NCBI RefSeq assembly: GCF_000383415.1
Contig: NZ_KB911255.1
Span: 170,001-234,000, forward strand
Direction: 5' to 3'
Origin: Hyphomicrobium zavarzinii ATCC 27496
Lineage (GTDB): Bacteria; Pseudomonadota; Alphaproteobacteria; Rhizobiales; Hyphomicrobiaceae
Length of the DNA: 64,000 nucleotides
Shown here: one piece after another, positions 49,366 through 58,872 of the stretch
Numbering within the stretch: position 1 is the first letter of the stretch
How the letters are laid out: each line of letters opens with the position of its first letter
The notes under the pieces: model-generated
What the model saw: only the letters and a program-made list of their open reading frames with translations
Databases searched by the model: none
What the model was told of the DNA's origin: nothing
Made by a program: the position numbers and the translations under genes

Positions 49366-50145
49366 ATGCTGACGTCAATTGCCGGCCAGAGCGTCATCGT
49401 GACCGGTGGCTCGAAGGGAATCGGAAAAGGCATCGCCAAGGTGTTCGCCGCCCAAGGCGCGAAGGTGATGGTCACGGCGCGCGGGCTCGCCGATGCGGAG
49501 GCCACCGTCAACGAGATCCGCAACGCGGGCGGCACCGCGGTTGCCCACGCGTCCGACGTTTCCAACTGGGAGAGCGTGCAGGGGCTCGTGGCCAAGACCA
49601 TCGAGGCCTTCGGCAAGGTGGACATCCTGTGCGCCAACGCCGGCGTGTTCCCGCAGAAGAAGATCGTCGAGTTGACGCCCGAGGATTGGGATCAGGTGCT
49701 CAGCACCAATCTCAAGAGCACGTTTCTCTGCGTGAAGGCGTGCATTCCTGCCTTCGAGAAGGCGGGCAAGGGGCGCGTCGTGGTCACCTCCTCGATCACC
49801 GGGCCGATCACGGGCTATCCAGGCTGGTCTCACTACGGTGCCTCGAAAGCGGGACAGCTCGGCTTCCTCAGAACGGCGGCCATGGAGCTTGCGCGCTACA
49901 ACACCACCATCAACGCCGTGATGCCGGGCAACATCATCACCGAGGGTCTGCAGGATCTCGGCCAGAGTTATCTCGACGGCATGGCGAAGGCCATTCCGCT
50001 GAAGCGGCTCGGCAAGGTGGAGGACATCGGCTACGCCGCGCTGTTCCTCGCCTCGCAGGAAGCTTCCTACATCACCGGACAGACGATCGTCGTTGACGGT
50101 GGACAGATCCTCCCGGAATCTGTGGAAGCGATCGACAGCATCTAA
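49366..50145 (+). CDS. short-chain dehydrogenase/reductase
   Basis: A 259-residue NAD(P)-dependent oxidoreductase. The cofactor motif TGGSKGIGKGIA (about 12-23), the NAG motif (CANAGVF) and the catalytic Ser/Tyr/Lys (SSITGP; SHYGASKAG, about 157-165) are intact. It follows the permease by 18 bases and ends at a hairpin. In the proposed pathway it could interconvert a hydroxyl and keto group of the substrate or an intermediate. FabG-like alternatives are possible by sequence. Confidence 0.9.
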   Translation: MLTSIAGQSVIVTGGSKGIGKGIAKVFAAQGAKVMVTARGLADAEATVNEIRNAGGTAVAHASDVSNWESVQGLVAKTIEAFGKVDILCANAGVFPQKKIVELTPEDWDQVLSTNLKSTFLCVKACIPAFEKAGKGRVVVTSSITGPITGYPGWSHYGASKAGQLGFLRTAAMELARYNTTINAVMPGNIITEGLQDLGQSYLDGMAKAIPLKRLGKVEDIGYAALFLASQEASYITGQTIVVDGGQILPESVEAIDSI

Positions 50146-50160
50146 GACAGTTTGTGATAC

Positions 50161-50197
50161 CAGCACCCCGGAGCCGGAAAGCGGCTCCGGGGTGCTG
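50161..50197 (+). terminator. strong hairpin between SDR and acyl-CoA synthetase genes
   Basis: Perfect 16-bp stem (CAGCACCCCGGAGCCG and its complement) with a 5-base loop, followed by TCAAAAAAG rather than T's. It probably stabilises the upstream mRNA or reduces read-through into the next gene, whose start is 20 bases later. Confidence 0.65.
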
Positions 50198-50216
50198 TCA
50201 AAAAAGAAGCAGGCAG

Positions 50217-52121
50217 ATGGGCAGATATTGGGACGTCTATAACGGATGGCTGGCCGATCCCGAGGCTTTCTGGGGGGAAGCGGCCAAGGCGGTCGACTGG
50301 TTCAAGCCTGCCGACAAGATCTTCGACGCGGGCAGCGGACAATATGGCCGCTGGTTCGCGGGTGCGGAGTGCAACACATCCTACAACTGCATCGATCGCC
50401 ACGTGAAAGCGGGGCGTGGTGCGCAGCCTGCGATCATCTATGACAGCCCGGTCACGGGCACCAAGCGCACGGTGACCTACGCCGAGTTGCTCGACGAGGT
50501 GGAGGTCTTCGCGGCTGCGCTCGCCGGGCTCGGTGTCACCAAGGGCGATCGCGTTGTGATCTACATGCCGATGGTGCCCGAGGTCGCGGTGGCGATGCTC
50601 GCGGCGGCTCGGCTCGGCGCGATCCATTCGGTTGTGTTCGGCGGGTTCGCCGCGAACGAGCTCGCCGTGCGGCTGAACGATGCGAAGCCGAAGGTCATCG
50701 TCTCCGCGTCTTGCGGTATCGAGCCCAAGACCATCGTCAAGTACAAGCCGCTGCTCGACGCCGCCATCGAGATGGCCGCGCACAAGCCCGCGCATTGCGT
50801 CGTTCTCCAGCGTCCGATGGAGACGGCCGCGCTCAAGGCCGGCCGCGATCTCGATTGGAGCGAGCTTGTCGCGAAGACCCGCGAGAGCGGGCAGAAGGCG
50901 GCATGTGTGCCCGTCAAGGCGACAGACCCGCTCTACATTCTCTACACGTCAGGCAGCACCGGGCAGCCGAAGGGTGTCGTGCGCGACAACGGCGGGCACA
51001 TGGTGGCGCTCACGTGGACGATGCGGAACATCTACGGCGTCGCGCCGGGAGACGTGTTCTGGTCCGCGTCCGACGTGGGCTGGGTGGTCGGCCATTCCTA
51101 CATCATCTACGGCCCCCTTCTGAACGGCAACACGACCATCATCTACGAGGGCAAGCCCGTAGGCACACCCGATGCCGGCGCGTTCTGGCGTGTGATCTCG
51201 GAGTACAAGGTGGCGGCGTTCTTCACCGCCCCCACGGCGCTTCGAGCCATCAAGAAGGAGGATCCGACGGGAAGCCAGATCGCGAACTACGATCTTACCG
51301 GCTTGCGCACGTTGTTCCTCGCGGGAGAGCGTGCCGATCCCGATACGGTGCGCTGGGCGGAGCAGGCACTCGGCATTCCCGTGATCGACCATTGGTGGCA
51401 GACGGAGACGGGCTGGGCGATCGCGGCCAACCCGATCGGGCTCGAAGCCTTGCCGGTGAAGCCCGGCTCGCCGACAGTTCCGATGCCGGGCTACGACATC
51501 CACATTCTCGACGAGGATGGGCACGCCGTGCAGCAGGGGCAACTCGGAAACATCGTCGTCAAGCTGCCGTTGCCGCCGGGCTGTCTGCCTTCGCTCTGGA
51601 ATGCGGACGAGCGTTTCGGCCCGAGCTACACCGACCATTTCCCCGGCTATTACAAGACCGCAGACGCGGGCTACCGCGATGAGGACGGCTATCTCTTCAT
51701 CATGGGACGCACGGACGACATCATCAACGTCGCTGGCCACCGGCTTTCGACGGGGGCTATGGAGGAGGTGCTGTCGTCTCACAAGGATGTAGCGGAGTGC
51801 GCGGTGATCGGCGCGGCGGATGCTCTCAAGGGCGAGCTTCCGGTCGGCTTTATCGTGCTCAAGGCCGGTGTCGAGCGCGACGCGAAGGACATCGAAAGCG
51901 AGATCGTGGCGCTCGTACGCGAGCGGATCGGGCCGGTTGCGGCGTTCAAGACGGTGCGTGTCGTAGGGCGCCTGCCGAAGACGCGCTCCGGGAAAATCCT
52001 GCGGGGCACCATCAAGAAGATCGCCGACAAGGCGGACTTCAAGATCCCCGCCACCATCGACGATCCGGCGATCCTGGACGAGATCGGCGCGATCCTGAGC
52101 ACGCGGCCGATTGCCGGGTGA
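50217..52121 (+). CDS. prpE: propionyl-CoA synthetase-like acyl-CoA ligase
   Basis: A 634-residue AMP-forming ligase. It has the acetyl-CoA-synthetase N-terminal extension (YWDVYNGWLADPEAFW), the P-loop YTSGSTGQPKGV (about 243), the VSASCGIEPKTIVKYKPLLD segment shared with PrpE proteins (about 162-181), and the C-terminal catalytic lysine motif PKTRSGKILRGT (about 586). It activates propionate or another short acid to the CoA ester. As the last gene of the transport operon it supports a pathway ending in a C3 (or C2) acid. Separated from the SDR by a hairpin. Confidence 0.87.
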   Translation: MGRYWDVYNGWLADPEAFWGEAAKAVDWFKPADKIFDAGSGQYGRWFAGAECNTSYNCIDRHVKAGRGAQPAIIYDSPVTGTKRTVTYAELLDEVEVFAAALAGLGVTKGDRVVIYMPMVPEVAVAMLAAARLGAIHSVVFGGFAANELAVRLNDAKPKVIVSASCGIEPKTIVKYKPLLDAAIEMAAHKPAHCVVLQRPMETAALKAGRDLDWSELVAKTRESGQKAACVPVKATDPLYILYTSGSTGQPKGVVRDNGGHMVALTWTMRNIYGVAPGDVFWSASDVGWVVGHSYIIYGPLLNGNTTIIYEGKPVGTPDAGAFWRVISEYKVAAFFTAPTALRAIKKEDPTGSQIANYDLTGLRTLFLAGERADPDTVRWAEQALGIPVIDHWWQTETGWAIAANPIGLEALPVKPGSPTVPMPGYDIHILDEDGHAVQQGQLGNIVVKLPLPPGCLPSLWNADERFGPSYTDHFPGYYKTADAGYRDEDGYLFIMGRTDDIINVAGHRLSTGAMEEVLSSHKDVAECAVIGAADALKGELPVGFIVLKAGVERDAKDIESEIVALVRERIGPVAAFKTVRVVGRLPKTRSGKILRGTIKKIADKADFKIPATIDDPAILDEIGAILSTRPIAG

Positions 52122-52287
52122 GGCGAGGCGGCGAGGCGCGGAACCGCAACGCGTGCCTTGTGTTGGATTAGGGTTTTATGAGGCGCGTCCGCCTCGGCGG
52201 CCGCGCGCCTCGTTGTCTTACATCAGGGCATTCTTTAGTGTTGTCTGGCGGGCGGGGAACAGAGGCCCTGGCTAGACGGAGCCGCAC

Positions 52288-52557
52288 ATGACAACCGAGG
52301 ATCCAGTCCCGGTCAGCGGGCGACAGATACCCCTTCTCCTTCAGATACTCGGGCTGAGCTCGCTTCTCGGGGTGGCCATTGGCGTCGCTTTCGTCTCGGT
52401 CTTGCTCTTGACCAACGTGGCGGGGCTCAAGGATCTGATCGCGAGCTCCAGCGAGCCTTATCTCGCGCTTTTCCTTCTCTATTTCTTCAATGGGCTGACC
52501 TTTTCGAGCGTGACCATGGGCGTCACGATCATGGGGCTGCCCTGGGACAGGCCCTAG
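52288..52557 (+). CDS. small two-helix membrane protein
   Basis: An 89-residue protein with two hydrophobic segments (about 16-42 and 54-80) and short polar ends. No recognised family. It lies between the catabolic operon and the convergent diguanylate cyclase, about 165 bases from the former, so it is probably independent. Confidence 0.5.
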   Translation: MTTEDPVPVSGRQIPLLLQILGLSSLLGVAIGVAFVSVLLLTNVAGLKDLIASSSEPYLALFLLYFFNGLTFSSVTMGVTIMGLPWDRP

Positions 52558-52659
52558 CCCGCCCGATGTCGTGATAACGATCTGATTTAATTTGGGCCGC
52601 AATCGTCGGCGGCGCGGGGCGTGGCTCTCAGGCTGGACATCTCGTTGAGGTGGGCCGGA

Positions 52660-53913
52660 CTATCCGCTGAACTCCGAAGCATCGCAGACTCTGTTCCTGC
52701 CGAGTGCCTTGGCTCGGTAGAGCGCTTGGTCCGCCCGCTTCAGCAACACCGCAAATTCACGCGCATCGCTGGGAAAGCTCGCAATTCCGATACTCACGGT
52801 CACCAGTTGGTCAAGGCCGGGGTGAGGGCTGTGTTCCACGGCTGCACGCACGCGCTCCGCGAGTGTCTGCGCGTCCGGGCGGGATTCAGGACATAGCAGC
52901 ACGAACTCCTCGCCGCCAAAACGGAACAGTTCATCGTCATCCCGCTTCACCTTGGCAATCGTCTCGGCGACGCTACGCAGCACACGGTCACCGGCAAGGT
53001 GCCCGAAGTTGTCATTGATACTCTTGAAGTGATCGACATCGATCATCATCAGGCTCACCGTCAATCCCGCACGTGATGCAACCCGGAGCATCGCGGGCCC
53101 TTTGGCGTCAAGTTGTCCGCGATTCTGCAACCCCGTCAGAGAGTCCTTACCCACGCGCGCGACCAGCTTCTCGTAGTGGTGCCGGTAGGTCAGCCGGTCG
53201 AAAACATCTCCCGTTGTGTGCGCCTCGCTGCGGAGTTCGCCGCGCTCAACAAACGCCAAATAGGCCGATACCATGAGCGTAAAGAAGACCGCTGCGCCCA
53301 TCTTGGCAATCCAGCCGCCGTAGAACGCCGAAATCGGCACGCCCGTCACGTACTTCAGGCCGGCATAGAAAAGAACCTGGTCGAAGCTCAAAACAATGGC
53401 CAAGCTTATAAACATGCGGCCTGGAATGGTGTTCGTCACAACCGCGCCTAAACGCTCGTAGATCAGCACCAGGGCAATGAGGTCGATGAAGAGAAGGCCC
53501 GTGCCCCAAACCATGAGCAGGCCGATCTGGTCAATGAACTGGAGGTCTGAATTGTAGCCGGGCAGCCCCGCCGGGTCGCTGTGAAGGCGTAGGAACGACG
53601 CCAACGCCACCATAAGGAGGTTGCCGACCAAGAGCCCGTAAACGGGCTGGCGCATGCTCTCCGCATCTTCTTTGATGTAAAGAAGCAGAAAAAAAGCGAG
53701 CTTGCCCGTGAACATAACTGTCGAGCCGGGCGAAATCAGGCCGAACGGAAGCTCTATGAAATAGACGGCGGCAAGATAAGTCTCGAGAAAATGTATCGCA
53801 CCGATGACGCAGAAGAAGACGCCAATACCGATGGTCTTCCTCTTGTAGAATATGTAGGCCAAGCCGACGAAGTAGACGATGGCCTGCCCAAGCAGCAGCA
53901 AAAACCCAGACAT
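52660..53913 (-). CDS. membrane-bound GGDEF diguanylate cyclase
   Basis: A 417-residue protein with about seven N-terminal membrane segments (residues 1-225) and a C-terminal GGDEF domain. The active-site motif is intact (RFGGEEF, about 350), and five residues upstream lies an RxxD inhibitory site (RDDD). It should therefore make cyclic-di-GMP and be feedback-inhibited. The membrane part is probably a sensor for an unknown signal. The start is chosen at the ATG directly preceding the first membrane helix. Confidence 0.9.
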   Translation of the reverse strand: MSGFLLLLGQAIVYFVGLAYIFYKRKTIGIGVFFCVIGAIHFLETYLAAVYFIELPFGLISPGSTVMFTGKLAFFLLLYIKEDAESMRQPVYGLLVGNLLMVALASFLRLHSDPAGLPGYNSDLQFIDQIGLLMVWGTGLLFIDLIALVLIYERLGAVVTNTIPGRMFISLAIVLSFDQVLFYAGLKYVTGVPISAFYGGWIAKMGAAVFFTLMVSAYLAFVERGELRSEAHTTGDVFDRLTYRHHYEKLVARVGKDSLTGLQNRGQLDAKGPAMLRVASRAGLTVSLMMIDVDHFKSINDNFGHLAGDRVLRSVAETIAKVKRDDDELFRFGGEEFVLLCPESRPDAQTLAERVRAAVEHSPHPGLDQLVTVSIGIASFPSDAREFAVLLKRADQALYRAKALGRNRVCDASEFSG

Positions 53914-54303
53914 GTCGTCGCCCCCCAAGATGGCCAGCCGCACTAGCCTCACGCGGTCGCCACTTCTCATAAACGCTCAAGAGAATCAACGCCGGGATAA
54001 CGCCCCCGACCAAGACCCGCGCTGTCTCGAGCGCGGTGTCGTGTGGTTTTGTGCGATGAGCTTTCTTCACGGCCTGTGCTGGCCACTGGCCGGCCGCGAG
54101 GCTGCGTCCTAACGCCAGCCGGGTTTAGCCCACCCCACCCAAGGTGACACGACTTAAGCGCTGACGGATGTCATCTTCCTGACGATGATCCCGATCGCGT
54201 CACGCGGGCCAGGGCTCGCCGCGCTCGACGGGCATTGGTTGCGCGCCGGCTGAGCGACGCAAGCTTTATCGATGACAGACCGGCAGGGGCGACACTGAGG
54301 CTC
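53914..54303 (-). other. non-coding/decayed stretch before the ATPase remnant
   Basis: About 390 bases with no convincing gene. A short leftward frame beginning at 54070 has one hydrophobic stretch (VLVGGVIPALILLSVYE) but runs into the cyclase gene in a different frame. The half near 54150-54300 may be further debris of the adjacent ATPase pseudogene. Confidence 0.4.
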
Positions 54304-54600
54304 ACGACGACATTTTGCCGGATTACAGTTTCGGGTATGCCGGCTCAATCCGACCGCCAATGGAAGATGTGCGCGGCGGTCGGCCATCAACGCCACATCC
54401 GCGGTCTCAAGGGCAACGTCGGAGCCGCCGCTCCCATGACGCTGCCGACCGTGGCGTTTGCCATTGCCGGCGCGTCGGTCACGCCGTCACCGACCATTGC
54501 GACCTTTGTCTGTGCCCGCAGTTTACGGATCGCTTCCAGCACGGTGCTCGGCGTCGTTATGGCAAGCGCGCACGGGGTTTGCGGCCACGAGGCCTGCCAT
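54304..54600 (-). pseudogene. remnant of a heavy-metal P-type ATPase
   Basis: Read leftward, fragments of one P1B-ATPase appear in order but in different frames. First is a CPC-region relic (NPCALAITTPSTVL), followed at once by the hinge motif KVAMVGDGVTDAPAMANATVG, which implies an internal deletion of some 300 residues. After one frameshift comes SDVALETADVALMAD, then LPLAVGLSRHTR, and after another shift TVIRQNVVVSL. The order matches ZntA/CadA-type pumps. The gene is clearly dead. It abuts a tRNA gene, a common place for acquired DNA to enter and decay. Confidence 0.82.
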
Positions 54601-54657
54601 TGCAGAGCACGGGCTTCAGAAGGCGGCCAGAGAGCTTTAAAAAATCAATTGCTTAAT

Positions 54658-54733
54658 TGGTGGAGCCGAGGGGAATCGAACCCCTGACCTCTGCAGTGCG
54701 ATTGCAGCGCTCTCCCATCTGAGCTACGGCCCC
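54658..54733 (-). tRNA. tRNA-Ala (anticodon CGC)
   Basis: A 76-base cloverleaf on the minus strand. The acceptor stem GGGGCCG/CGGCTCC, D-arm with GCTCAGATGGGAGAGC, anticodon loop ATCGCAC giving CGC, T-arm AGGGGTTCGATTCCCCT and an encoded CCA end all fit. It reads GCG codons, which are frequent in this GC-rich genome. Confidence 0.93.
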
Positions 54734-55183
54734 TAAAGGCATGGGATCTTGGCGACGTTTGCACCGGCCCAAGAGGATCGGTGCGGTCGCTGCCTGAAGT
54801 TCGCGCATTTACCGTCCGCTTTTCCGCGTTGTCAAGGAAGGGGATAGGCGGCTCCGGCTTGGAACAGCGGACTGGCTTGTCCGGAGGGGGCGCAGGGTGT
54901 GCGCCAAGCCCCACGGCGGCTTGCCGCCTAGCGCCTCACCCGTTACACGTCGTCAGATGAAGCGGTATCCGATCCGGATACCCGCTTCCGGTCGAAAAGG
55001 GGCGACGCGGCGACGGGGAGCGCGGCAAGCCCTTGGCGTACGGGAAAGATCCGTCGAAAATGCTCGTGGAGCCGGTTCGGTCTTGGTTCAATCGCGAAAC
55101 GTCTCCAGCTTTCTGTTTTGCCGTGCTTCTTGTCGGAGACAGGGTCCCCACTTCTCCGGAAGCACTCTAGGATTTTGCGCCCA
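54734..55183 (+). other. intergenic region between tRNA-Ala and yggT
   Basis: About 450 bases with no convincing gene. It should include the tRNA promoter (leftward) and the promoter of the yggT unit (rightward). Several overlapping short frames exist, but none has protein-like composition. Confidence 0.4.
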
Positions 55184-55474
55184 ATGATCGAGCTGCTCGG
55201 CTTCATCAGCTATCTTATCGATCTCTACGTCTACATCGTGCTGGCCTCGGTCATTCTGAGCTGGCTCATGGCTTTCGGGGTCGTCAATCCCTACAACCGG
55301 TTCGTCAGCTCGCTGGCCCAGGCGCTCGCGGCCGTGACGGAGCCGCTGCTGCGGCCGATCCGAAACGCGCTGCCGGACCTCGGGGGCATAGACATTTCGC
55401 CGCTCGTGCTGCTGCTCGGCTGCTTCTTCATCCAGCAGGTGGTGCTGACCAATATCGCTAAGCTGTTCCTGTGA
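55184..55474 (+). CDS. YggT family membrane protein
   Basis: A 96-residue protein with two membrane segments (about residues 9-33 and 70-92) and the family motif VNPYNRFVSSLAQ...TEPLLRPIRNALPDLGGIDISPLV (split, about 36-72). YggT proteins have been linked to osmotic tolerance and, in other bacteria, to organisation of membrane complexes; the exact role is unclear. The next gene overlaps its stop. Confidence 0.92.
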   Translation: MIELLGFISYLIDLYVYIVLASVILSWLMAFGVVNPYNRFVSSLAQALAAVTEPLLRPIRNALPDLGGIDISPLVLLLGCFFIQQVVLTNIAKLFL

Positions 55475-55815
55475 CGGGGATTGCCGGGACAGACACCCCG
55501 GCCTCCGTTCACCGGCGGGCGGGCGCCGGGTGCGTCATCGTGCGCGTGCGTCTGACGCCGAAATCGTCCAAAGATAGTATTGACGGCATCGAAACGACCG
55601 CCGAGGGGCCTGCCCTGAAGGCCAGGGTGCGTGCGGTGCCCGCCGACGGGGAAGCGAACGCTGCGCTCTTGAAGCTTCTGAGCGGATGGCTCGGAATGGG
55701 AAAGAGCAGCTTGCGGCTCGCCCAAGGCGGCAAGTCGCGCGTCAAGTCGGTCGAGATCACCGGCAATGCAGACGAGATCGAAGCGCGGTTGGCCGAAAGG
55801 CTGGCCGCCTTCTAG
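55471..55815 (+). CDS. DUF167 (YggU) family protein
   Basis: A 114-residue protein. The core VRVRLTPKSSKDSIDG through PADGEANAALLKLLSGWLG and the GKSRVKSVEITG end is the DUF167 signature. GTG start overlapping the yggT stop (GTGA). The yggT-yggU pair is conserved in proteobacteria, with no assigned biochemical activity. An N-terminal extension of about 20 residues is present. Confidence 0.92.
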   Translation: MTGIAGTDTPASVHRRAGAGCVIVRVRLTPKSSKDSIDGIETTAEGPALKARVRAVPADGEANAALLKLLSGWLGMGKSSLRLAQGGKSRVKSVEITGNADEIEARLAERLAAF

Positions 55816-55858
55816 TTACGGCTACGACTAGGGCAACGCAAAAAAGAGGAAGGGAACC

Positions 55859-56766
<908 letters not shown>

Positions 56767-56771
56767 TTGCT

Positions 56772-57134
56772 CTATTGCTTGGCCTTGAGCGCTCTAATGA
56801 GCGCGTTCAGCATTCTGCCTATGCTTTCTGCACTTTTCAGCATCTCTCCCGAGCGCGTGGGGTCCAATAATCCCACGCGCTCCGAAAGCAGGATGTGAGT
56901 TTCGAGTTCCTTGAGAGAGCCGCGCGCAGTTCTGAGAAAGTAGACGTAGGCACCGGTCGTCTCGCGGCCGTATCCCTCAGCAATGTTGGCGGGCACTGAA
57001 GCGGCCGAACGGCGGATTTGGGACGACAATCCGTAGGTTTCTGCGTTTGGCATGCATTCCGATTGCCGATATGCGCACTCGGCCAAATCCATCGCAAGCT
57101 GCCAAACTTTCAAATCTCGATAGGATTGGATCAT
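56772..57134 (-). CDS. four-helix-bundle protein (S23/23S-IVS, Avd-like)
   Basis: A 120-residue helical protein of the family found in 23S rRNA intervening sequences and as Avd in diversity-generating retroelements. The start SYRDLKVWQLAMDLA, the middle LSSQIRRSAASVPANIAEGYGR and ARGSLKELETHI are diagnostic. Here it is a stand-alone gene, far from any rRNA and without a reverse transcriptase nearby. Heptamer repeats flank it in inverted orientation, suggesting a small mobile or scattered unit. Start set at ATG 57134; a GTG four codons earlier lies in the repeat. Biochemical function unknown, though relatives bind nucleic acid. Confidence 0.9.
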   Translation of the reverse strand: MIQSYRDLKVWQLAMDLAECAYRQSECMPNAETYGLSSQIRRSAASVPANIAEGYGRETTGAYVYFLRTARGSLKELETHILLSERVGLLDPTRSGEMLKSAESIGRMLNALIRALKAKQ

Positions 57135-57143
57135 TCCAGCCAC

Positions 57144-57170
57144 CACTGCCCTACTGCCTAACTGCCTTCT
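57144..57170 (-). repeat. heptamer repeat, right arm (inverted)
   Basis: Read leftward this is AAGGCAGTTAGGCAGTAGGG followed by CAGTGG: degenerate copies of the same TAGGCAG unit in opposite orientation to the left arm. Spacing between units varies (7-8 bases). Confidence 0.75.
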
Positions 57171-57188
57171 CCCATTTCCCCCCTTCCC

Positions 57189-58715
57189 TCACGCAACCCG
57201 CTCCTGCCTCAACGTCTCGCCGCGGTAGGAGAGGGCTTCGGCGATGTGGATGCGGCCGACGGTTTCGGCGCCGTCGAGGTCAGCCAGAGTGCGGGCGACG
57301 CGGAGGGTGCGGTGGAAGCCGCGGGCGGAGAGCTTGAGCGTTTCGGCGGCCTGGCGAATGAGGGTGATGCCTGCCTGATCGGGCTCGGCGGTTTTTTCGA
57401 GAATGTGGCCCGTGCATTCGGAGTTGGTGCGCAGTTTCGGGGCGCCGTGCGCGAGGAAGCGCGCACGCTGGCGTTCGCGAGCGGCGGTGACGCGGGCGCG
57501 CACCTCGGCGCTGCCTTCGTTGGGCGGCGGCAGCACGAGATCGGCGGCGGAGACGGCCGGCACCTCGATCTGAATGTCGATGCGATCGAGCATGGGACCT
57601 GAGATGCGCGCCTGATAGTCTGCGGCGCAGCGCGGGCCGCGTTTGCAGCTCTGCCCCGCTCCGCCTCCGCACCGGCAGGGGTTCATGGCGGCCACAAGCT
57701 GCATGCGGGCCGGATAGGCGATGCGATGGTTGGCGCGGGCGATGATCAGCTCGCCGGTTTCGAGCGGTTGACGTAGCGCATCGAGTACCGCTGGCTGAAA
57801 CTCGGGAAGCTCGTCGAGGAAGAGGACGCCGAGATGGGCGAGGCTCGCTTCGCCGGGACGCGGCCGCGTTCCGCCGCCCACCAGGGCTGCCATGCTGGCG
57901 GAATGGTGAGGCGCGCGAAAGGGACGCTCGGTGCAGAGCTTTCCGCCCATCAGCTCTCCGGCGAGGCTGTGGACCATCGAGACGTCGAGCATCTCCTCGG
58001 GCGTGAGCGGGGGAAGGATCGACGGGAGGCGGGCGGCGAGCATGGATTTTCCCGATCCCGGCGGGCCGATCATCAGCAGGTTATGTCCGCCGGCAGCCGC
58101 GACCTCGAGCGCACGCTTGGCGCTTTCCTGACCGCGGACGTCGCGGAGATCGGGAAGAGCGGTTCGGTCCTGCTCGAGGGCGGGCTTGGGGCGCGAGAGC
58201 GTTTGCAGCCCTTTGAAGTGGTTGACCAGCGATAGAAGGTGAGGAGCGGCGAGAATGTCGGCGTCCTCTCCGGCCCAGGCTGCTTCCGAACCGCAGGCCT
58301 GCGGGCAGATCAGCCCTTTGCCCATGGCGCTGGCGCCAATGGCGGCGGGCAGGGCGCCGGGGATCGAGCGGATCGATCCATCTAGCGCCAACTCGCCAAT
58401 GGCGGCGTATCGCTCGATGGCGTCGGGTGCGACGGCCTCCATGGCGACCATGAGTGCGAGCACGATGGCGAGATCGAAGTGGCTGCCCTCCTTCGGCAGG
58501 TCGGCGGGGGCGAGGTTTACGGTTATGTGCTTGTAAGGGAGGCCCAGGCCGACCGCGTGCAGCGCGTTGCGCACGCGCTCCCGGCTTTCGGCGACAGCCT
58601 TGTCGGGCAGGCCGACGATGGCGAAGGTCTGCTGGCCCGGGGTAATCCGCACCTGGACTTCGACGGCGCGCGCCTCCACGCCCACGAACGCAACTGTTGC
58701 GATGGTCCCGTACAT
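57189..58715 (-). CDS. comM: ComM/YifB family AAA+ Mg-chelatase-like ATPase
   Basis: A 508-residue protein. The N-terminal Lon-protease-like S5 fold (about 1-170) is followed by the AAA+ domain with Walker A GPPGSGKSMLAARLP (about 218), Walker B VLFLDELPEF and a C-terminal Mg-chelatase domain ending near the LDGAETVGRIHIAEALSYRG segment. A Cys cluster CRCGGGAGQSCKRGPRC (about 350) is typical. In Vibrio, ComM is a helicase aiding branch migration during natural transformation. Length and domains are complete. Confidence 0.94.
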   Translation of the reverse strand: MYGTIATVAFVGVEARAVEVQVRITPGQQTFAIVGLPDKAVAESRERVRNALHAVGLGLPYKHITVNLAPADLPKEGSHFDLAIVLALMVAMEAVAPDAIERYAAIGELALDGSIRSIPGALPAAIGASAMGKGLICPQACGSEAAWAGEDADILAAPHLLSLVNHFKGLQTLSRPKPALEQDRTALPDLRDVRGQESAKRALEVAAAGGHNLLMIGPPGSGKSMLAARLPSILPPLTPEEMLDVSMVHSLAGELMGGKLCTERPFRAPHHSASMAALVGGGTRPRPGEASLAHLGVLFLDELPEFQPAVLDALRQPLETGELIIARANHRIAYPARMQLVAAMNPCRCGGGAGQSCKRGPRCAADYQARISGPMLDRIDIQIEVPAVSAADLVLPPPNEGSAEVRARVTAARERQRARFLAHGAPKLRTNSECTGHILEKTAEPDQAGITLIRQAAETLKLSARGFHRTLRVARTLADLDGAETVGRIHIAEALSYRGETLRQERVA

Positions 58716-58872
58716 CTCACCCCCGGCGCGGCTGTCATCAGTAGGGGGAACGCCTGACCCGGGAATATCCGTCGCGAAAGGCTGTGCGAAACGCCGGTAC
58801 CGCCAGAACCTCGCCTCGCGAAGTGCGTTCTATCTTCCGTCGTCTCTTGGATTTTCTCAGGGAACTTTCGAA

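Noticed and set aside
53531-54070. Leftward 179-codon frame over the start of the cyclase gene
   Set aside because: Most of it overlaps the diguanylate cyclase in another frame. Only a short hydrophobic stretch near its start looks protein-like.
56772-57134. Part of a diversity-generating retroelement (Avd)
   Set aside because: No reverse transcriptase or template/variable repeat pair is seen in the neighbouring sequence.
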